A stretch of DNA of 64,000 nt, from assembly GCA_947579665.1 (NCBI GenBank), contig OX388346.1, positions 89,654,615 to 89,718,614 of the forward strand, in the 5' to 3' direction. The DNA comes from Sympetrum striolatum. Taxonomy: Eukaryota; Arthropoda; Insecta; Odonata; Libellulidae. Below the pieces are notes generated by a model. It did not search any database. It was not told the DNA's origin and saw only the letters and a list, made by a program, of their open reading frames with translations. Positions 57,612-64,000 of the stretch are shown here, piece after piece. How positions within the stretch are numbered: the stretch's first letter is position 1; each line of letters opens with the position of its first letter. The position numbers were made by a program, and so were the translations under genes.

Positions 57612-57690
57612 GTGGCGAATGAGTTGGTGGAATAACCAGAAACAAATAGGTCCCGGACTCGAATCCTAGTGTTGCCTGTGTGCTTGTAGA
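57612..57690 (+). mobile_element. tRNA-derived SINE remnant
   Basis: GTGGCGAATGAGTTGGTGG (57612 onward) sits at A-box position. GGACTCGAATCC (57655-57666) within CCCGGACTCGAATCCTAG sits at B-box position, 42 bases later. The body TTGCCTGTGTGCTTG may be a diverged form of the family S body. Probably a decayed copy. Confidence 0.5.
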
Positions 57691-57694
57691 AGGG

Positions 57695-58980
57695 TTTAAT
57701 CGTAAGAATGGTGCCATTAGAGTCAAATTCGATGAAATGGCTCATTAATAATAAAAGGACTTTATTAGGGCGAGATTGAGAGTAAGAAGTATATTCATAC
57801 GTCTAACCCTTCGTCGTATGAGAAATGAGTGGAAATAGCTTGCATAAGTACAAAAGAAGAAAACTATTATGCGAATCAAAAAACCTAAGCTAAGAGCTTA
57901 GGAAAAAAATCCACTGCAGGAAAACACTCACTAGAAGGGGAGTGCGAAAAAACTGCGAAGCCTACAGATAGATAGCTAAATTTGATGATGAAAGTAGGTT
58001 AAAAGAGCTATAAAAGACAAGAAAAAAAATGAATAAGTTATACAAAAAAGAATGAAAAAGTGTGACACATTTACATAAAAATCAGTATCTCACAAACAGA
58101 AACTAGTTGCGAGATGAGTTCCAAATGTAACGACAGGAAATGTATCAATAGTAAAAAAATAAAAATTAAATACATGAAAATAACATAATAGAGAAACAGA
58201 ATATTCACTTGATTAAACTAACTTTGTCAATTATTACCATTAAATTAGCATGAACAGGCTTTCGCTAAATAAAAGCTCGTCAAATATTCAGGATGAGACA
58301 AGAATTAAAACATACAAGCAAATACTTGGTAAGGAAGAAGGTTGGAAATTAAGGGTGATTGTAACGAAAACATTACTCGGTATCCCAATCAGTGTGGTCA
58401 TCACCTTTCTAAAATGTACGAAACTTGACATCTTATGTAATGAGCCCGAAAATCGGCACGTGTCGACCGGTAAGAAACGCTGCAATGCAAAGCGATCATT
58501 TTTATGGTATTCCTGGAGAAAGGAGAATCTCCGGCGAAAAGTCTGGGCACGTGTAGCGAAAGTGCTCACGCTTTTTCGTCCCAATGACCCACACGTGTGC
58601 CTTTTTTTCCTCATTTCTCGTTTCCCTAAAAAAAGGCTTCGGTTCGCTCATTCCGACGGATCTCCAGGATTGCAGTTTTGGCCCGCGGAGGGAGTGGTCG
58701 GCCCGAGGCGGGGAACTGGTTTGAGGGACAGAGGGTTTCAAAGGTGTGAAAACGGTGCTAAAAGAGGACGCCGCGATGATGATGGTGTGGGTTAGCGAAA
58801 AGTTCGTTGCAGTTGTGGATTGGATTCCCATTCGGCGTGTCTCGCCGGAAATATACGGAAATGTGGTCGCTGTATACTTTCGAATAAATTATTGACTTCT
58901 TTTACATTCTACATGAGCTTTATACTGCCTTAAGTAAGAAAGAGCTTTATTTTCGAAGATAATTTGTGGAATAACGTCAG
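57695..58980. other. No gene seen; contains the longest frame (181 codons)
   Basis: The + strand frame 58250-58795 is the longest in the window. Its first half is lysine-rich and its second half is Arg/Gly/Pro-rich because it runs into a CpG-rich block (58430-58830). No domain, no start context and no continuation across likely splice sites can be supported. Antiparallel frames of 108-109 codons overlap it. I treat the CpG-rich block as an unexplained GC island. Confidence 0.4.
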
Positions 58981-58984
58981 ATGT

Positions 58985-59130
58985 GATGGCGGAGAGGTTA
59001 ACTTGCTAGCACTCTATTAACTCTAGCAAAGGTCCCGGGTTCGAATCCCGGCTAGTCAGATTTTTTTTGGGCTAGCGAATGGTTGTGTTTCTTTGCAAAT
59101 AGTAATAATTATTGAAATGGGTGTAATTGG
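58985..59130 (+). mobile_element. tRNA-derived SINE, family S, copy 2
   Basis: TGGCGGAGAGGTTAA (58987-59001) is an A box and GGTTCGAATCC (59038-59048) is a perfect B box inside the stem-forming CCCGGGTTCGAATCCCGG. TTGCTAG and CTAGCAA could form an anticodon-like stem, but the acceptor ends do not pair, so this is not a tRNA gene. The body TTTTTTTTGGGCTAGCGAAT then GGTTGTGTTTC is shared with the copy at 54113. This is the best preserved tRNA-like head in the window, probably of tRNA-Leu/Ser type. Confidence 0.8.
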
Positions 59131-59134
59131 GATC

Positions 59135-59570
59135 TTCCTGTTTTCATTGGTGAAGTTATAATTATTATTAATTCATTGTGCAACGGGATTTTTCATCTGC
59201 CCTTTCTCATGTTTTTCATTTTTTATGTTTTCTCTTATTCTATTGATTGATTGCTCGGATTTTGGAATTGCAGAAATTCTGCAATATTTAAAAGTTATGT
59301 ATATGTGGCCAATACGATTTCTGGCAAAAAAGTTGAGTAGTTGGAATGCCATATTTTTATATTTGGTTGAGATATGGCGTTATTTTTGGAGATAATTCAT
59401 CGTGTAAATTCTGAAAAAAATGGTTCCACCGCTTGTAAACTGATTTAGGAGTTGTAACTCATTGATATTTCGAATCAGCCATGCCTTCGCTAATTTATCA
59501 ATTTATCTCAGAGTTTCACGAAGGAAAAGTTAAATGTAGGATTGAATTTGATGATGGTAATATGTAATAT
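59135..59570. other. No gene seen
   Basis: AT-rich unique DNA just downstream (in minus-strand terms) of the candidate frame at 59577-59924. Confidence 0.4.
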
Positions 59571-59576
59571 TCACAT

Positions 59577-59924
59577 TCAAACGTCTTTTCTGTGACTTTT
59601 TTTCGTTTCCGGCCTTCCTATCGTACCCTTATCGCATTCCTTTAACTTATCCGATCGATTATACATCTTCTGATGAAATACGAGATTAATGATGTGGTTG
59701 ACGAAATTCAATGCATTGCTAATGGCGAAGTTATCATTCATACGCTGAAAAATTTCGCTAAACTGTCGACAGTATAATTCACGGACAATTGAGTTATAAA
59801 TGTTCCATAGTACATCTTCCAGCATATGTGCATGATCACACTTACCACCCAACTTCGGATTCTCTGATTTAAGTAAACATCGTGCTGTTTCTTTAAGTTC
59901 AAGGTTGATATTTGGAAGAATCTC
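59577..59924 (-). CDS. Candidate coding exon, unknown protein C-terminus
   Basis: The minus-strand frame is open for 115 codons and ends in TGA (59577-59579). It has protein-like composition: EILPNINLELKETARCLLKS at the start, a possibly helical middle (MLEDVLWNIYNSIVRELYCR), and a basic tail (GRPETKKSHRKDV). There is no ATG at the start. A stop lies three codons upstream (59931-59933), and CGGAG at the boundary could be a weak 3' splice acceptor (AG then ATTCTTCC). I do not recognise the family. It may be a last exon of a host gene, a decayed transposon gene, or chance. The charge pattern and lack of low complexity favour real coding origin, present or past. Confidence 0.35.
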   Translation of the reverse strand, partial: EILPNINLELKETARCLLKSENPKLGGKCDHAHMLEDVLWNIYNSIVRELYCRQFSEIFQRMNDNFAISNALNFVNHIINLVFHQKMYNRSDKLKECDKGTIGRPETKKSHRKDV

Positions 59925-59934
59925 CGAATGTTAA

Positions 59935-60290
59935 AGCATAAAAATACTCTATTTTAGTTTCATTAATCGTATTATGATTAATCGAATCTATTAGCAAGGG
60001 CGTACAAAACATGCTCTGAATGCGGACCACCGAAGTTTCTCAACTGGCTCTTTAATCTTTCAAAGTTTCCAAAATGAACTTTCAATTCTGAAGAAAGTAC
60101 CCGCTTATAGAAAGAAAAATTAACTTGTAGCACATTTTAAATAATTATATCTTCATGTTGTCGTTGTTCAAGTAAAACTTGATATTTTTACTGGGTTTAA
60201 TTAACTAGTTAATATATTTGCTGTTGATATTGTATTCAGATTTTGATTCATGCGCGACTTTTGGAGCGAAATTTGTACTCAGAAAGACAA
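59935..60290. other. No gene seen
   Basis: AT-rich unique DNA. I found no upstream exon for the frame at 59577-59924. Confidence 0.4.
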
Positions 60291-60294
60291 GAAT

Positions 60295-60398
60295 ATTAAT
60301 TATAGATGTGTACTTTTCCACATAAACTTTATTTCCGAACTCAATTTCCGAAACTCGGAAATAAAGTTAATGTGGAAAAGTACACATCTATCATTAAT
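60295..60398. repeat. 44-bp inverted repeat
   Basis: The left arm (60295-60338) and right arm (60355-60398) are reverse complements at 42 of 44 positions, with a 16-nt spacer. Landmarks are TAGATGTGTACTTTTCCACA on the left and GTGGAAAAGTACACATCTAT on the right. No target-site duplication or similarity to other repeats is visible. It could be a fold-back transposon fragment, a recent inverted duplication, or a hairpin RNA precursor. Confidence 0.9.
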
Positions 60399-60399
60399 T

Positions 60400-63300
60400 A
60401 TGACTTTCCACAACATAACGGCCGCATCCATCGATTTTAGATAAGAAAATGTTCATAATGAAGGAGATATACAATTAGAGGGGTTTTCATCGTGTTGATA
60501 ATTATTTATAAAGGCGAAACTTGATTTTACGTTTTACACTCAGCTCCTTGAAAGTAAAAAGGCAAGGAAGTTGTCCAGCGCTCACTTTTACTTCACAGGT
60601 TTATTATCTGCTTTGGACTAGTTCGGGACCTTTAAACGGTCGATTAAAGCAATTTCATTACGAAATCAAGTTATTCTTAACTTTATCTTTCTTCTTTTTT
60701 GCATACTGAAGACAGGGGACTCGTTCCATGACATTAATTCTACAGCAATTTCCTTGTTCGACTTCAGGTTCTTCTATTCACCTTCTGTGTGCATAATCAT
60801 GGTTCGCAGCGGGCGATACGTGTGCTCGAATTTTATTCCGCCGCGGAAGACGTATCTCTCTTTTTAAAGCGATGTCGACATTTTTGCGGCGTCTGCATAC
60901 GTGCGAATGCTATTTTTCGTGTAATTGGATTATCACTCCTACTGGTTGCTTCTAAAGCTTCCAGCTGTCGCCGTTCCTGCGAAGGGTGTACTTTTTTTAA
61001 CCGCGGTCTTTAATTAAAATCAGATTGGCAACGCTTCTTCCATTCCTGAATTCTCTCCTTCTTTATTTTTCCTAGTCGTGTTTCAGTACTCTCTCTAGGA
61101 GGAGTACTTCATGCTGAGGAGTTCATGAGTTAAGAAATTTGAACTTATAATTGCTGAGAATGATATGATTCTGTCTTTAGATTAATTTTCACCGTGTGCA
61201 TGTTTAGTCATATGATTCATGAGAGTGCATGTTTATGAAATGCATCTTTAGAAAGTTACCGAAATCCAACGATACATTAAAATGTTTCTTCAATATCTTT
61301 ATATGTTTTCCCGTTTGTTTTCCTCTTGTAAGATTTTTAGATGTAGTTTTATCATAAAATTGATTATTTGGGATTGGGGAAGCAAAATAAGATAAACTGA
61401 TTACGAATTACTAAAAAGGCCAAAGAATGATATCTTATCGTATTAGAAAATAGTTTTAGAGTTTGATTGCCATTTTGCTACTCAGCCTATTGAATTGTAT
61501 CACGATCAAGTTTTGCTTATTCATTCGAAAATTTTTCTTTTCCTTATTTCTTCTTAATCTTACGACTTATTCTCTTTCTTCTATCAATATATAAGTATAC
61601 TCTGAATTTCAAATGACAACCTATTTTGTGTCAAAATTCAGCTTAAAATTTTATTACGATTCTCTATCATGTGTCTATAACGGTACACTAACTTAATCCA
61701 ACGTTAATGAATTTCAACGGAGACTTAGTAATACAGTACTATTTCCCAGCATCAATACATAATTTTGGGATATCTTAGCTACTTGAAATTAGTACACACA
61801 TTTTGATAAATAATTAGTATTGAGTTCATCGACAGACATCGATATTGCTTTGCAAGCTATTTTGCAAGGTTTTGCGGGCTATGTATAAATTACTGTTTAA
61901 ATTCCATATTTAATTCGTAAGCAACCGGATGATATGAATGGCGGAATGAGTTGTTTAGAAATAAAATAAAATGAATTAAGTAGGGAATATTAGGGTACGT
62001 GAACCTACCGTTAGATGAAACAATTGTGATTGAGTATGATTGATAAATAGTAATTACATATTTTCTTCTCCTTTGCATGGAAATAATCCAGTGTAAGTCG
62101 TTTATCACCACCGCGCATGCCATTTCCAGCGTATTCAAAGCTTCTCCTCAACTAATGAATTCCATATCCTTGCTCCTTATTTATAGTATACGCATTCCTC
62201 GTCTCCGAGCACCGCCCTTTCCCACCTCTGTCCCCTCTCCTCGCCTAACTTATCTCACCTTTTTTCCATCAGCGCCACTTGTTGCTCGGATACACCCCTT
62301 TGCATCTCTCTCAAGTGTGGCCTTGTTGTCACCCGTTTAAATTCTCCGCTTTATAGCCTGGCCATGTTCCGCATTGTAGCTCGGCTACATTACTACGTAG
62401 CGCCGCCCCCCTGAGCTGCTATTCCTGTCCCATTCTTCTCGCAGTGCCTCTCTCTACCGTGCCCTTATCCCAGGGCGATATTCGTCTCTTGGCTCAGCCG
62501 CGGAGTTTTCCCGTTCTTAATATCGCGCTTTTTTCCGAAATGGCGTACATTGAAAGGTTTCCGTTAGCGCCGCTATCCCATCGTCGCAGTCCCCGCGTAC
62601 TCGTTTTGTTTCCTTCCGTACGCTATCCTCTTAACTCTCTTTGCTGTGTTTTGTTGTGTTTTAGGGACGCTATTTATTTTGCCGATAGCTTATTTCTGGT
62701 GGTGTTTAAGAGAGGGTGATCGGTGGTGGCTTCCAACTCTCGGGGGTTCTGTCCCAAGGGCGATTTATTCACTCGTGAGGAGTACCCTGCTTTTCCAAGT
62801 GAAAGAGTTTCGGAGATAAAACGACAATCCTACTGTTATAGAGTCGTAATTGATGAAGTAATATTTAGCCCTAAGCCAAAAAGCAATTAATATTTTTATC
62901 ATTAATTATCTTGAAGTCACTTCGCGGTATTTTGAAATCTAATCATAAGAAAATATACATAACTTTCTTTGTTGCGTGTTGTTTCTTCTTCTCGACTGTA
63001 GATACCAAGAGTACATTTATATACGTATACATACATAATTATATTTATTTTGTTTATTTTTATATATTCATTACTATTATATTTACTATGGTACTTGTTA
63101 TATAAATATTGTATTGATATGATTATCTGCAAAAATGAATGTGGAGATTTTGAGAATGGTTTTCGGAGGTTTTCTGATGGATACTTTGCTGTGTCAATAA
63201 TTCCCCTCTGAAGGTGAAAGGTTTTTAATTTTGCGTTCTTAAAGTGTAGCCCTTTTGATTACTTCAAGCGATCTCGATGCCCAAACGCCGCGTTTAATTA

Positions 63301-64000
63301 TAATCCTTCAGAGTAAGTTTGACGTGGCCGCTTCAAGGTTTATCTACCCCTCTGTGAAGAACGCTGCTTTTGTTGATTTCGAAGGGTATTTTTACGTATA
63401 AACACTATATGCTCCTTTTTACGTTAGGCACCTGAAATATGCTGTACTATATTATGTTCACTTTTGACAGAGTTGGGAAGCATCGAAAAATATTTTCAGT
63501 TGAATTTTATCCTGGTACTAGGGGATTATTCCTCAAAATTTGATTCCCATGGCTGACAGTGTCTTCCATTGCAGTAGAGATTAACTTCAAGCCCTCACCT
63601 ACTTGGATTCACCACTCTTGCGTCTTTTTAATGTGGTAAAGCATGGAAGGTTGGCTTGAATATTTATATGGGCTTGAGGGCGATATAGCTTAGGACGCCA
63701 AGCTACTTTAGTACGGCCCTGACTTCTCTGTTGATCAATTGATCTAAACTCGTCTTTGTTGACAGCAAGACAATAATTCTCTGTGAGTCGTTGCTCAAAA
63801 ACTAAAGAGGCATTCCATACTGCCTGGACTGCAATCAAACTGTTAGCAAGTGATACATTCTTATCATGGCGCAGGATTCAATGGAGCGTCATATTGAATT
63901 GAATACGTCATGTCATTAAACTAATGTAATATACAAAAGAATCGAAATTTTCATTCCACATAACAATGCCGTGAGATAACAATGCAACAATGCATATGAG
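60400..64000. other. No gene seen; GC/pyrimidine-rich block at 62140-62740
   Basis: The blocks 60780-61020 and 62140-62740 are richer in CpG, and the second is strongly pyrimidine-biased on the + strand. They carry frames of 74-91 codons without domains. The stretch 62880-63120 is very AT-rich. Nothing recurs elsewhere in the window. Confidence 0.4.

Noticed and set aside
57524..57745. 73-codon minus-strand frame that reads like a protein
   Set aside because: It lies across a tRNA-derived SINE remnant on the opposite strand.
58250..58795. Longest open frame (181 codons, + strand)
   Set aside because: The two halves have unrelated compositions, and the second half simply reads through a CpG-rich block where stops are rare. 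No domain, signal peptide or supporting splice context.
58985..59060. Complete tRNA gene
   Set aside because: The T-arm is perfect, but the acceptor ends do not pair and the copy at 54113 shares a non-tRNA body, so it is a SINE.
1..64000. CRISPR array, prophage, operon or bacterial gene cluster
   Set aside because: No regularly spaced repeats with spacers and no long coding frames; everything recognisable is eukaryotic mobile DNA.

Overview
The window reads as a transposon-scarred, AT-rich piece of an animal nuclear genome, most likely an arthropod and probably an insect. I see no bacterial gene order, no operons and no long open frames. What can be recognised is remnants of eukaryotic mobile elements: two non-LTR retrotransposon (LINE) families with the C-terminal reverse-transcriptase 'SFFPR-WN-LP' signature, a P-element-like transposase remnant, tRNA-derived SINEs, a MITE with terminal inverted repeats, and short fold-back elements with hammerhead-ribozyme-like motifs that resemble Penelope-like termini. 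The insect assignment is an inference from this mix, not from a host gene.

No host gene can be annotated with confidence. The best hint of one is a possible recursive splice site (ratchet point) on the + strand at 43609/43610: a pyrimidine tract and CAG joined directly to GTAAGAG. If real, much of the window is a very long intron of a + strand gene. Two minus-strand frames (59577-59924 and 23041-23271) have protein-like composition, but I cannot name them.

Layout. 1-11 kb: mostly unique DNA, one weak LINE tail, two copies of a dispersed repeat. 11.3-14.4 kb: P-like transposase remnant, inverted repeats, and a composite repeat built on a 178-bp tandem unit. 15-24.6 kb: hairpins, a fold-back with two hammerhead-like cores (16.2 kb), a LINE 3' end with an (AAT)n tail (21.5-22 kb), and another hairpin of the same style (24.5 kb). 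26-32.3 kb: the densest repeat zone, with a tandem dimer, three loci of the dispersed repeat, a SINE, a 535-bp MITE and three tRNA-like B boxes. 36.0-36.3 kb: LINE end of a second family. 39.7-46.8 kb: two tandem-dimer loci, the putative ratchet point, and a TSD-flanked fold-back retroelement. 49-59 kb: two more LINE tails, a 233-bp duplicated repeat, several SINE copies, and a second TSD-flanked short element related to the one at 44.1 kb. 59.5-64 kb: the unknown minus-strand frame, a 44-bp inverted repeat, and GC/CpG-richer DNA near 62.1-62.7 kb.

The strongest observations are three. First, a short (about 195 bp) TSD-flanked element is present at 44.1 and 57.2 kb; one copy carries a hammerhead-like core and the other has snapped back into a 74-bp hairpin. 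Second, a repeat family with at least eight loci has a most-conserved block containing a let-7 seed-match sequence. Third, there is the candidate recursive splice site. All homology calls were made by eye without database searches.
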